A stretch of 34,396 bases of DNA from an uncultured Muribaculaceae bacterium (lineage in GTDB: Bacteria; Bacteroidota; Bacteroidia; Bacteroidales; Muribaculaceae), in contig CAKTFH010000024.1 in NCBI GenBank assembly GCA_934555895.1, positions 1 through 34,396 of the forward strand, in the 5' to 3' direction. The notes beneath the pieces were generated by a model. That model ran no database searches. It was given only the letters and a program-made list of their open reading frames with translations, and was not told the origin of the DNA. Position 1 is the first letter of the stretch, and the number at the start of each line of letters is the position of its first letter. Both the position numbers and the translations under genes were made by a program. Shown one piece after another: positions 1 through 8,405 of the stretch.

Positions 1-76
1 GCCATTAAGTCTCGTGTCTCAAAAAATATGGGGCTATTCAGAACGAGGATTTTTGCACTTCGTTATTGAATCTATG
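1..76. repeat. 76-bp terminal inverted repeat, left copy
   Basis: The first 76 bases are the exact reverse complement of the last 76 bases of the window; identity stops abruptly at base 77 (a against c). Inside the repeat, TTCA-g-AACGA (37-46) can pair with TCGTT-at-TGAA (60-70), giving an imperfect hairpin of 4+5 base pairs around a 13-nt loop. Because both copies start exactly at the window ends and point outward, the simplest reading is a contig that ends in two copies of a multicopy element (insertion sequence, rRNA leader or dispersed repeat). Which element it is cannot be read from 76 bases. Confidence 0.95.
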
Positions 77-114
77 ACTTCGCAGGCCCCGGGAGCGTTA
101 TTACCTTTCGGCAT
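34..114 (-). other. Small open frame reading into the left repeat (26 codons)
   Basis: An ATG inside the string GCGGATGCCG (reverse complement of 109-118) opens a 26-codon frame that ends with TAG inside the terminal repeat; its last 13 residues (IDSITKCKNPRSE) come from the repeat. The right-hand copy is entered in the same frame from an ATG in the same decamer. It lies downstream of the leftward promoter at 152-182. It may be a real short peptide or a chance frame across a structured leader; no family is recognised. Confidence 0.2.
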
Positions 115-151
115 CCGCGCCGGCGCCGCTGCGCCTTCCCAAAAGCGGGTG

Positions 152-182
152 CAAAGGTAGACACTCCTTCCGAATTACGCAA
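152..182 (-). promoter_or_regulatory. Bacteroidota-type promoter firing leftward
   Basis: On the minus strand a TTG (182-180) is followed after 20 nt by TACCTTTG (159-152), an exact match to the Bacteroidota consensus TTG-N19/20-TAnnTTTG. Transcription would start near 145 and run into the terminal repeat and out of the window, so its target is not visible. Confidence 0.7.
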
Positions 183-288
183 GCATTCATGCGAAATTTA
201 ATCGATATTTAACATTGATTAAGGAACGCTTTATATTATTGTAGAAAGATTTTCAGTGCGGAGGGAGTGGAAAATCAGCGGAATTGCC

Positions 289-296
289 TAATTTTG
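289..296 (+). promoter_or_regulatory. Probable upp promoter, -7 element
   Basis: TAATTTTG fits the TAnnTTTG element. No TTG lies 19-21 nt upstream, so only half of the consensus is present. A start near 303 would give an upp leader of about 85 nt. Confidence 0.45.
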
Positions 297-388
297 CGGA
301 GGTGAATGCCCTCTATGGCTTCGCGATGTAACGGACGGCGAGTGCGGTTCACCCCAAGCAACCATAAACAAGACGAAAACACATACAT

Positions 389-1042
389 ATGAATGTAATA
401 AATTTTGCAGAGACTCATTCGCTGGTGAGCCAGTATATGACGGAACTGCGCGATATCACGGTGCAGAAAGACATGCTGCGCTTCCGCCGCAATCTTGAGC
501 GTATCGGCGAGATAATGGCATATGAAATAAGTAAAACCCTCTGCTATAAGGCAGAGGAGATAACCACCCCGCTGGCCGCCACCCAGAGCTATGTGCTCGA
601 CACAAAAGTGGTGCTTGCCACCATATTCCGTGCCGGAGTGCCATTCCATCAGGGATTTCTGAATTTTTTCGACCATGCCGAGAACGCTTTCGTATCGGCC
701 TACCGCAAATATAAGGAGAAAGAAAACTTCGATGTGTGCATCGAATACCTTGCCTCTCCACGCCTCGACGGCAAGACGCTGATAATAGCCGACCCGATGC
801 TGGCAACAGGCGCCTCGATGGAGCTCAGCTACAGAGCCCTGCTCACCAAAGGCGAGCCCACACATATCCATGTGGCCTCAGTGATAGCAAGCCGACAGGC
901 CGTGGATTTCGTAAAGAAACATTTCCCCGAAGACAAGACCACCGTGTGGATAGGGGCCATAGATGAAGAAATCAATTCACATTCATACATTGTGCCCGGC
1001 CTGGGAGACGCAGGCGACCTCGCCTACGGCATAAAAGAATAA
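389..1042 (+). CDS. upp: Uracil phosphoribosyltransferase
   Basis: Converts uracil and PRPP to UMP and diphosphate in pyrimidine salvage; cytosolic. The 217-aa length is normal for the family. The PRPP-binding loop is DPMLATGAS (residues 135-143), preceded by hydrophobic LIIA, and the C-terminal uracil-binding signature PGLGDAGDLAYG is at 203-214. The ATG at 389 follows an AT-rich leader without a Shine-Dalgarno, as usual in Bacteroidota. The gene stands alone: its own promoter half-site lies upstream and a strong hairpin terminator (1063-1110) follows 20 nt after the stop. pyrH, which phosphorylates the UMP product, lies 4 kb away on the other strand but is not co-transcribed. Confidence 0.96.
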   Translation: MNVINFAETHSLVSQYMTELRDITVQKDMLRFRRNLERIGEIMAYEISKTLCYKAEEITTPLAATQSYVLDTKVVLATIFRAGVPFHQGFLNFFDHAENAFVSAYRKYKEKENFDVCIEYLASPRLDGKTLIIADPMLATGASMELSYRALLTKGEPTHIHVASVIASRQAVDFVKKHFPEDKTTVWIGAIDEEINSHSYIVPGLGDAGDLAYGIKE

Positions 1043-1062
1043 CCAATAAGAAAAAAATGACA

Positions 1063-1110
1063 TAAAACGCCACGCATATTCCCAACTGACGGGAGCCGCG
1101 GGGCGTTTTA
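1063..1110 (+). terminator. Terminator of upp
   Basis: TAAAACGCC (1063-1071) pairs with GGCGTTTTA (1102-1110), and after one mismatch CGC (1073-1075) pairs with GCG (1098-1100). The 3' arm itself ends in TTTTA. The A-rich 5' arm and T-rich 3' arm would also allow use from the opposite strand, though no gene needs that here. Confidence 0.7.
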
Positions 1111-1165
1111 AATATGCATATATACAAGTACTGCATACACAACACTCTAAGGAAAAAGGAAAAGA

Positions 1166-2527
<1,362 letters not shown>

Positions 2528-2563
2528 TCCCACTGCCGTCAAAAAGTTTTTAATAAAGATAAA

Positions 2564-3535
2564 TCAGAAATCATAGCGGAGCCCGACACCGTGCGGCTCC
2601 ACCTCTACCGAGGCCGACACCCCGAACAACAAAGGGATGTTGGCCTCGATATGTCCTGCAGGTATATCATATGCACGCGGAAACGCGTACCCATCCATAA
2701 AGCTCTCGATCATCTCATACATATCGGGATGATCGGCCGACGGCCGGTATTCGGTAAACTGCCCCACCAGCAGCCCAGAAATCTTTTCGAAAGCCCCCGC
2801 AAGGCGCAGCTGCCACAAGATACGCTCCACTTTGTAGATAGGTTCGGCCACATCCTCGATGAACAGTATGGCGCCGTCGAGGTCGGGGAAAAACGGCGTT
2901 CCGATAAGTCCGCCCAGCACCGCGAGATTGCCTCCGACAATACGCCCGGCGAAGCAGCCATGATTATTCAGCGAATGTGTGGGGAAAAAGAATGAAAATA
3001 CCTCCTCGCTTCCGGGCGACGACGGCGATGTGGTGAGCATGGCCAGTTCGCGGGTATACATCTCGAAATCTTTTCCACGACCGATATATTTGGCCATGGC
3101 GGCATGCATCGACGCCACCCCCTTCATGTTCCACAGGCAGTGGAGCGCAGTGATGTCGCTGAAACCGATGAGCCATTTCCGGAACAACGGAGCAGGAAGC
3201 TCCGCGAGCTCTTCAAGCAGATGCACGGCGCCGTAGCCTCCGCGCGAGCATAGTATCGCTTTTACATCGGGGTTCTCAATAGCCCATTTCAAATCGGAAA
3301 GACGCTCAGTTGCCGTGCCGCTATAGGAGCCAAAGACACCTTTTGCATGAGGAGAGACCTCCACACGGAAGCCCTCGTCTGTAAGCTGCCGGGCGGCTGC
3401 ATCAATCAGAGCGGCGTCGATTTTCGATGCCGGTGACACTATGGCTATCAGGTCGCCCTGCTTCAATGGCGGAGGCAGCAGTGCAGGGAGAGCGGCGGTA
3501 TTAGCTTGCTTCATATCCATTACAAAGCCCTGCAT
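2564..3535 (-). CDS. Muramoyltetrapeptide (LD-)carboxypeptidase, family S66
   Basis: Removes the terminal D-Ala from murein tetrapeptides (an L,D bond) during cytoplasmic peptidoglycan recycling. The S66 catalytic triad is readable: nucleophile Ser126 in GFSDITALH, Glu227 in LFIEDVAE and His295 in IPAGHIEAN. The family signature SRGGYG lies at 97-102. The length of 323 aa is typical and there is no signal peptide. The start ATG shares its A with the stop of the upstream radical SAM gene (TGATG), implying translational coupling; Met6 or Met8 are alternative starts. A microcin-immunity MccF-like role uses the same fold and cannot be excluded, but recycling is the default. It converges with the malic enzyme gene. 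Confidence 0.9.
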   Translation of the reverse strand: MQGFVMDMKQANTAALPALLPPPLKQGDLIAIVSPASKIDAALIDAAARQLTDEGFRVEVSPHAKGVFGSYSGTATERLSDLKWAIENPDVKAILCSRGGYGAVHLLEELAELPAPLFRKWLIGFSDITALHCLWNMKGVASMHAAMAKYIGRGKDFEMYTRELAMLTTSPSSPGSEEVFSFFFPTHSLNNHGCFAGRIVGGNLAVLGGLIGTPFFPDLDGAILFIEDVAEPIYKVERILWQLRLAGAFEKISGLLVGQFTEYRPSADHPDMYEMIESFMDGYAFPRAYDIPAGHIEANIPLLFGVSASVEVEPHGVGLRYDF

Positions 3536-4314
3536 CAGTTGACCTGAACAGGAATACCGGTCGCATCGGTGATTCGTCGGCCTACGACCTCCAGTTCCTC
3601 CTTAGGCACAGCCACAAGTTCGAGTGCAGGAGTGGGGCGGTCAAGAGAATAGAGCATCACTTCACGGGGCATTATCCTGCGATAAGCCTGGATAAGCGCC
3701 TCTATTTCGGCTTCGCCAGTATTATCTACCAGTGTACCTTCATAACTGCCGCGGAGCATCATGGTCTGAATAATAGCCTGTCCCTTGAAACGGCACAGCT
3801 GCTCTATCACATTTTCAGCCGAAAAGCCCGAAGCATTTGGACGGTCGATAAGGCGGATGGTGCTGTCGAGAGCCGAATCAAGCTTCAGGATATTGTTATC
3901 CACTTTAAGGAGCGCTTCGGTCACCTGCTGATTGCCGATCATTGTGGAGTTGGAGAGCACACTCACCTTTGCCTCAGGATAATATCTGTCACGCAGCTCG
4001 ATGGTGTCGTCGACCACTCCGGCAAAATCTGGGTGCAGGGTAGGTTCGCCGTTGCCTGAAAAAGTGATTACATCGAGAGGCACGGAATTGGCGCGCATAT
4101 CCTTTAGCTTCTCCTCGAGAAGCGCGCGCACCTCATCACGTGAGGGCAGACCGGATTTGCCGGGCCCCTGGGCATTGAATCCGGCCTCGCAATAAAGGCA
4201 ATCGAACGAACAAACCTTGCCGTCGCTGGGCATGAGATTCACGCCCAGCGACGAACCGAGCCGACGCGAATGTATCGGCCCGAAGATAGTGGAATGAAAT
4301 AGCACTGTCTGCAT
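3535..4314 (-). CDS. Radical SAM protein, COG0731 (wyosine-synthase-like) type
   Basis: The [4Fe-4S] cluster motif CSFDCLYC (C-x3-C-x2-C) lies at residues 35-42, preceded by the subfamily signature GPIHSRRLGSSLGVN and followed by GNGEPTLHP, the glycine-rich SAM-binding stretch. These features place it with bacterial homologues of archaeal tRNA-wybutosine radical SAM enzymes. Bacteria do not make wyosine, so the substrate is unknown. Counting from ATG at 4314 it has 259 aa; a GTG at 4320 would add two residues. The stop overlaps the ldcA-like start by one base, so the two genes form an operon. Its upstream region is unusual: the likely promoter lies inside nested inverted repeats. Confidence 0.85.
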   Translation of the reverse strand: MQTVLFHSTIFGPIHSRRLGSSLGVNLMPSDGKVCSFDCLYCEAGFNAQGPGKSGLPSRDEVRALLEEKLKDMRANSVPLDVITFSGNGEPTLHPDFAGVVDDTIELRDRYYPEAKVSVLSNSTMIGNQQVTEALLKVDNNILKLDSALDSTIRLIDRPNASGFSAENVIEQLCRFKGQAIIQTMMLRGSYEGTLVDNTGEAEIEALIQAYRRIMPREVMLYSLDRPTPALELVAVPKEELEVVGRRITDATGIPVQVN

Positions 4315-4335
4315 AATCACACAATCATCCGGCTA

Positions 4336-4532
4336 AGAGTGTGTTTGGATTTAAACCGAATTTAACCTATTAAAGAAAAAAACATTGATTCTTGATTTCA
4401 TCCCAAAGGTAAGTTTTGGCGCTTTTGACAATTTTCATCGGTCACGATGCCCGCATCGCTCCCTCATCAAATTGTCAAAATCACTCAAAAATTCCTCTTT
4501 GAGATAAAATCATTTAAATTCAAACACACTCT
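4336..4532. repeat. Nested inverted repeats around the radical SAM promoter
   Basis: Outer pair: a 20-bp arm beginning AGAGTGTGTTTG (4336-4355) and its inverse ending CAAACACACTCT (4513-4532), 19 of 20 matching, 157 bp apart. Inner pair: TTTTGACAATTT (4423-4434) and AAATTGTCAAAA (4469-4480), perfect. Central palindrome: CGATGC-CC-GCATCG (4445-4458), sharing its centre (4451.5) with the inner pair. A further small hairpin CTCAAA/TTTGAG lies near 4485-4504. The promoter element 4404-4431 sits between the outer arms. Confidence 0.85.
4404..4431 (-). promoter_or_regulatory. Promoter for the radical SAM-ldcA operon
   Basis: Minus-strand TACCTTTG (4411-4404) matches the -7 element exactly. The nearest upstream TTG (4431-4429) is 17 nt away, shorter than the usual 19-20. 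It would give a leader of about 80 nt that includes one arm of the outer inverted repeat. Confidence 0.5.
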
Positions 4533-4572
4533 AAAAACAGTTTCTTCTCCCCTCCCCAAAGGTCATGTGAAC

Positions 4573-5133
4573 TCACACGGTGAGAATCTCTTTTTCCTTG
4601 GCGGCAAAGATTTCGTCGATTTTACGGAGATATTTGTCGTGGAGCTTCTGAGCCTGTGTCTCGGCATCTTTCTCCACATCCTCGGGCATACCCTGCTTGA
4701 TGGCCTTCTTAAGTCCCTCGATGGCATCGCGGCGGGCGTTGCGCACGCTCACCTTAGCCTGCTCGGCCTCGGCTTTCGACTGCTTCACAAGCTGCTTGCG
4801 GCGCTCCTCGGTGAGTGGTGGAATGGAGATGCGTATCACCTCGCCGTTGTTCTCGGGAGTTATGCCGAGGTCGGAGTTGATGATGGCCTTCTCAATCTCC
4901 TTGAACATCGACTTCTCCCAGGGAGTGATGGCGATGGTGCGTGCGTCGGGCACCGACACATTGGCCACATTCGAGATGGGAGCGGCAGAGCCGTAATAGT
5001 TCACGCGGATTGCATCGAGAATCTTCGGATTGGCCTTACCGGCACGTATATGGGCAAGAGATTCATCGAGATAGGCGACTGCCATCTCCATCTTCTCTTC
5101 TGCGGGGTCGAGATAGGTCTTTGGGTCTGTCAT
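4573..5133 (-). CDS. frr: Ribosome recycling factor
   Basis: With EF-G, splits post-termination ribosomes. The 186-aa length is standard; landmarks are the helical N-terminus ending in HIRAGKANP, the hinge and beta region [20 protein letters not shown], and the second half [14 protein letters not shown] with the long basic C-terminal helix. It follows pyrH after a 45-nt gap on the same strand, the classical pyrH-frr order, and has no promoter of its own in the gap. No strong U-tract terminator follows; small hairpins in the inverted-repeat region downstream (4469-4504) may serve. Confidence 0.97.
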   Translation of the reverse strand: MTDPKTYLDPAEEKMEMAVAYLDESLAHIRAGKANPKILDAIRVNYYGSAAPISNVANVSVPDARTIAITPWEKSMFKEIEKAIINSDLGITPENNGEVIRISIPPLTEERRKQLVKQSKAEAEQAKVSVRNARRDAIEGLKKAIKQGMPEDVEKDAETQAQKLHDKYLRKIDEIFAAKEKEILTV

Positions 5134-5178
5134 GGTCGTAAGTATGGGTTATCAGTTAATTACACGAAATGATTTCAA

Positions 5179-5889
5179 TCAATAAACGAGAGTGCCGATA
5201 GGTTCGCCGGCGAGCACCTTGGCAAGATTGCCCGGAGTGTCCATGTCGAACACTATGATAGGCAGATGGTTCTCCTTGCAAAGCGCGGTGGCGGTGAGGT
5301 CCATCACCTTTAGGCCACGGGTATATACCTCGTCGTAGGTGATTTCAGTAAACTTCGTTGCTGTGGGGTCTTTCTCTGGGTCGGCGGTGTAGATGCCGTC
5401 GACACGTGTTCCTTTGAGCATCACATCGGCCTCGGTCTCCACACCTCGCAGTGCCGCACCGGTGTCGGTAGTGAAGAAGGGGCAGCCTGTGCCGCCCGAG
5501 AGGATGGCCACCTCGCCGGCCTCCATGGCCTCGATGGCATGCCACTTGCTGTAATATTCCCCGATGGGATACATGTTGAGGGCGGTGAACACTCGCGCTT
5601 TCTGACCGATCGATGTGAGTGCAGAACTGAGAGCCAGCGAATTGATTACTGTGGCAAGCATCCCCATCTGGTCGCCCTTCACACGGTCGAAGCCCTTGGC
5701 GGCTCCCTGCATTCCACGGAAAATGTTGCCGCCGCCTATCACGATGGCCACCTGCACGCCGTTGGCTGCTACAGCCTTGATCTGCTCGGCATACTGGCCC
5801 AGACGCACGGGGTCGATGCCATAATGCTGCTCACCCATCAACGACTCGCCACTGAGCTTCAGAAGCACACGCTTATATTTGGTTCTCAT
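5179..5889 (-). CDS. pyrH: UMP kinase
   Basis: Phosphorylates UMP to UDP with ATP; a hexameric amino-acid-kinase-fold enzyme of the cytosol. Visible signatures are the N-terminal YKRVLLKLSGESLMG, VIGGGNIFRG in the nucleotide site and GTGCPFFTTDTGAAL in the UMP/ATP region. The open frame extends to 5928, but the family starts at MRTKYKRVLL, giving 236 aa from ATG 5889. The promoter at 5945-5975 predicts a transcript start near 5938, leaving about 49 nt of leader for this start and almost none for the longer one. Confidence 0.96.
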   Translation of the reverse strand: MRTKYKRVLLKLSGESLMGEQHYGIDPVRLGQYAEQIKAVAANGVQVAIVIGGGNIFRGMQGAAKGFDRVKGDQMGMLATVINSLALSSALTSIGQKARVFTALNMYPIGEYYSKWHAIEAMEAGEVAILSGGTGCPFFTTDTGAALRGVETEADVMLKGTRVDGIYTADPEKDPTATKFTEITYDEVYTRGLKVMDLTATALCKENHLPIIVFDMDTPGNLAKVLAGEPIGTLVY

Positions 5890-5944
5890 ATCTTTAGATG
5901 TTGCTTTGGTTTTAACCGGAGGCACCACGCCCCCTATCGATTCA

Positions 5945-5975
5945 CAAATTTAGCATGTTTTCCGAATGTTTGCAA
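5945..5975 (-). promoter_or_regulatory. pyrH-frr promoter
   Basis: Minus strand TTG (5975-5973), 20 nt, then TAAATTTG (5952-5945): a full consensus match. It supports the internal pyrH start at 5889. Confidence 0.75.
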
Positions 5976-6059
5976 AAAAAGCGGGCGGTTTAGGTCTATT
6001 TCGCATAATTTCATTTATTTCTTTTGTATGGGTTATAAGCGTGTGTTTATCCACTCTGA

Positions 6060-6098
6060 AAAAGCTCCGCTGACAGGTTGGTTCCCCTCAGCGGAGCG
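6060..6098 (-). terminator. Terminator of the LRR-protein operon
   Basis: GCTCCGCTGA (6065-6074) and TCAGCGGAGC (6089-6098) form a perfect 10-bp stem with a 14-nt loop. On the minus strand the stem is followed by TTTTT. It lies about 50 nt beyond the stop of the LRR protein gene. Confidence 0.88.
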
Positions 6099-6146
6099 AT
6101 CGTATGGTTATATATGCATATATGCACTCTGCGCCGATAATATGAA

Positions 6147-7355
6147 CTATCTTACGCAGACTTTGACACTGCGGCCTGCAGCCGAGACGATGTAGAGGCC
6201 AGCGGGCAGAGGCACTGTGGTGCAGTCGGCTGTGGGGGTGATACGTTCAACGAGCTTGCCGTCGATGGCGAAAATGCGGAGCTCCATGCCTTCGGCTCCG
6301 ACCACATCCACGCCGCCGGAAACTGCTGCGCATCGCCATGTCGCGCTGCCGGCAGTCGCTTCATCCACGCCTGCGCTATCCTCTACAATCTGCCCGAATG
6401 CACTCCATCCGGGCGCGGCCTCATAAAGCGCCTTGCTCCCTACCGGCACATGCAGCGTATACCGCGGAGGATAAAATCCTTTTTCTTCGCGGCTGTATCT
6501 GAACAAGAAAGGCACCTCATTCTCCACATATATGTCAGTCAGTTCCGGTGTGTGTTCGAAGCAATATCGGGATATTACAAATTCATTGTCTCGCTTTTTA
6601 AAAGTTATTTTCTGAAGGCTCCCCATGTTTTGGAAACAATCATGGCCCATAGAGTTAAGCGATGCATTGAAGATCAGTTCACGAAGTTTCGGCAGGTCTT
6701 TGAAGATATTTGGTTGAATTTTGTCAACATCAGCCAAATCTATTTCAATGAGATTCGGTAAATTCCAGAAGTTGCCATGATAGAAGTTAAGGGTTCCGTC
6801 AGAAAAGTCGGTATAACCGCCCGGCTGAAACTTGATGCGCTCAATACCGACATTTACAAACGTACGGTCTCCCAGGTGATTATTTTTGGGAAAAACAAAA
6901 TTTTTAAGTTTGGGAAGATTTATGAAGTTGTTCTGAGTGCAAAAGAGCCATATGCCTTCATACACAATATCTTCAAGGTCAGGCATGTCACAAAAGTTGA
7001 ACTCCATCACGGTCAGAGGCTTGTCCGGCAGGATTACCTTCCTGATACCATTGGTGTCGTGCCCTTCGAGAAAGTTTTCCGATATCCAGAATACGTTATA
7101 ATCGTTATCCTCATATTCTATCGTTGTAGGGATTTCCAAAACGTGTGTGGTCTGTGCCTCTTTCATTTTTTCGTTGGTAATACCGATTAACTTAGCGTCA
7201 GAAATATCCGGTGGATTTATATGGATTTCATACATAAAACCATTCACTGTAACCGGTGTCCAGATAATTTTTTGCCCTATCGCGTTCACCCCATCGGCAA
7301 ACATGGTCGCAGAGCCTATCAGCATACTAATTATTATAGATATAAAATTTTTCAT
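6147..7355 (-). CDS. Secreted BspA-like leucine-rich-repeat protein with T9SS-type tail
   Basis: A 402-aa exported protein. It has an N-terminal signal peptide (MKNFISIIISMLIGSATMFA), then short LRR_5/BspA-like repeats (patterns such as LPKLKNFVFP, LPNLIEIDLAD, LPKLRELIF, MGSLQKITF) over roughly residues 100-300. A short linker TLHVPVGSKALYEAAPGWSAF follows, as is typical of Bacteroidales BspA-like proteins. The C-terminal tail of about 75 aa contains LRIFAIDGKLVERI and ends LPAGLYIVSAAGRSVKVCVR, resembling Por secretion (type IX) sorting domains. Likely surface-attached or secreted; the binding partner is unknown. It starts 26 nt after the intended end of the frameshifted DUF3244-like gene, so the two form an operon with a terminator at 6060-6098. 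Confidence 0.85.
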   Translation of the reverse strand: MKNFISIIISMLIGSATMFADGVNAIGQKIIWTPVTVNGFMYEIHINPPDISDAKLIGITNEKMKEAQTTHVLEIPTTIEYEDNDYNVFWISENFLEGHDTNGIRKVILPDKPLTVMEFNFCDMPDLEDIVYEGIWLFCTQNNFINLPKLKNFVFPKNNHLGDRTFVNVGIERIKFQPGGYTDFSDGTLNFYHGNFWNLPNLIEIDLADVDKIQPNIFKDLPKLRELIFNASLNSMGHDCFQNMGSLQKITFKKRDNEFVISRYCFEHTPELTDIYVENEVPFLFRYSREEKGFYPPRYTLHVPVGSKALYEAAPGWSAFGQIVEDSAGVDEATAGSATWRCAAVSGGVDVVGAEGMELRIFAIDGKLVERITPTADCTTVPLPAGLYIVSAAGRSVKVCVR

Positions 7356-7381
7356 AGTTGTATTTAAAATGTGCTGGAATA

Positions 7382-7859
7382 TTAGTGTTGTACAATCAAT
7401 TTACCACGACCTAATATTCTCGGAAGTGAATTGCCCAAAGTTGGAACACTGCGAAGCATTACTGAATACATTCCATCCGGATATTTGCTGACATCAAGTT
7501 CGATTCTGCCTACATGACCTTTTACCAATATCTCATCCATCGTTTTACCGGTAGATAGTGAGGCTTACGTAAGCATTGTCCATATAATTAGAGATTTCAT
7601 CTATTTTCACAAAGTCGGAGATGATGCATTTGTAGCTTCCGGCATAGAGCGAGTCGGGCTCCAAGAGGATGTTTTCAATGTGACATGAGACAGTCACTCC
7701 ATCTGCTGTAGTGTCGAGGACGCATGATGTGGGAACGATATCCTGCATCGGAATTTCCTGTCCGGTGCTCATCGAGACAGCTTTCCTTTGAGGCGTGGCA
7801 GCGCTCAGGCAAATTGCGACTGCGGCGACCGACAGGATTGTTGTTAATAATCTTTTCAT
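7382..7859 (-). pseudogene. DUF3244-like small exported protein, single-base frameshift
   Basis: The first frame encodes 104 aa (7859 down to stop 7545): a signal peptide MKRLLTTILSVAAVAICLSA and a beta-rich segment, stopping at VSLTIYR. Dropping one C from the CC at about 7548-7549 restores a frame that continues GKTMDEILVKGHVGRIELD, then SKYPDGMYSVML, and ends GRGKLIVQH at 7382. That tail is the expected end of a DUF3244/T9SS-tail-like immunoglobulin-fold domain. The restored product would be 158 aa and would end 26 nt before the LRR gene. DUF3244 members are small exported Bacteroidota proteins of unknown function. The frameshift may be a real mutation, a slippage site or a sequencing error. 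Confidence 0.75.
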
Positions 7860-7917
7860 GGAGATCGAGGTTTGGTTATTATTTCGGAGTAATTGTCACC
7901 CTTATATTTTCGGATTT

Positions 7918-7948
7918 GCAATGTACAACAAATATTTGTAGACTGCAA
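7918..7948 (-). promoter_or_regulatory. Possible promoter of the DUF3244-LRR operon
   Basis: Minus strand TTG (7948-7946), 20 nt, then TACATTGC (7925-7918), which matches only the first part of TAnnTTTG. A perfect 12-bp palindrome ACAAATATTTGT (7928-7939) lies in the spacer and could bind a regulator. Confidence 0.35.
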
Positions 7949-8055
7949 CTGTTTGTCAATAAAATATAATTTATTTTCAAAAACCTGTATAGTTTCTATA
8001 TAGATCATACACTTCATCAATGCCCAAAAACAGCACAAACATATGTGGCAGGCAT

Positions 8056-8089
8056 AAAAAAGGCATGCCGCCATTTGCCGCGGCATGCC
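8056..8089 (-). terminator. Intrinsic terminator without an obvious upstream gene
   Basis: GGCATGCCGC (8062-8071) pairs perfectly with GCGGCATGCC (8080-8089) around an 8-nt loop; the minus strand continues TTTTTTAT. The FKBP operon is already terminated 240 bp earlier, so this terminator probably serves a short transcript in between, or acts as backup. Confidence 0.8.
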
Positions 8090-8192
8090 CTCAGATACTG
8101 ATAAATTTGTTTCAACAGCAGTCCAGAGGACTGCAATATCGTTATCGGCAATAGGCTATAATCTCATGGTAATATCGATTTAGGATAATTTC
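8062..8192 (-). ncRNA. Candidate small RNA of about 130 nt
   Basis: Between the two terminators, the minus strand has TATTTTTG (8206-8199), a -7-type element, and about 130 nt later the strong terminator at 8056-8089. Within the interval GCAGTCC and GGACTGC form a 7-bp hairpin with a 3-nt loop. No TTG stands at the right distance upstream, and no coding frame is convincing. The call rests only on the promoter-like and terminator signals. Confidence 0.35.
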
Positions 8193-8198
8193 TGTCGA

Positions 8199-8206
8199 CA
8201 AAAATA
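8199..8206 (-). promoter_or_regulatory. -7-like element before the candidate small RNA
   Basis: TATTTTTG on the minus strand fits TAnnTTTG; no TTG lies 19-21 nt upstream, so it is only half of a consensus promoter. Confidence 0.3.
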
Positions 8207-8327
8207 CCACACAACGGTAACAAAGAGTTAGAAATATTATGTAAAAAACAAGGAAGAATGTATTCTCAGCGTGATATTATCTGTAAAATCATCTATAAAT
8301 CTGCGCATAAAGCCTGATTCCGGGAAT

Positions 8328-8377
8328 ATAAAAAAGAGGGAAACGGAAGCACTAATTCGGCTTCAGTTTCCCTCTTT
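8328..8377 (-). terminator. Terminator of the FKBP operon
   Basis: An 18-bp stem with one mismatch: AAAGAGGGAAAC-g-GAAGC (8333-8350) against its inverse (8360-8377) around a 9-nt loop. The minus strand continues with TTTTTTATA. It starts about 30 nt after the last FKBP stop codon. Confidence 0.88.
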
Positions 8378-8405
8378 ATGGAATTAAATTCTGTCTAGTC
8401 TCCTC

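Larger units (their letters stand above)
77..388. other. Intergenic region between left repeat and upp
   Basis: No gene longer than about 30 codons is seen. The stretch holds a well-formed promoter pointing left out of the window (152-182), a GC-rich self-complementary block near 110-140, and the promoter and roughly 90-nt leader of upp pointing right. Confidence 0.6.
7860..8405. other. Gene-free 546-bp region with two minus-strand terminators
   Basis: No convincing protein gene. From right to left on the minus strand it holds the FKBP operon terminator (8328-8377), a -7-like element (8199-8206), a small hairpin GCAGTCC/GGACTGC near 8128-8144, a second terminator (8056-8089), and the leader of the DUF3244-like gene. 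Confidence 0.6.

Noticed and set aside
4336..4532. Reading the 197-bp inverted-repeat segment as a MITE
   Set aside because: The flanks show no target-site duplication, and the segment contains the only promoter of the downstream operon.
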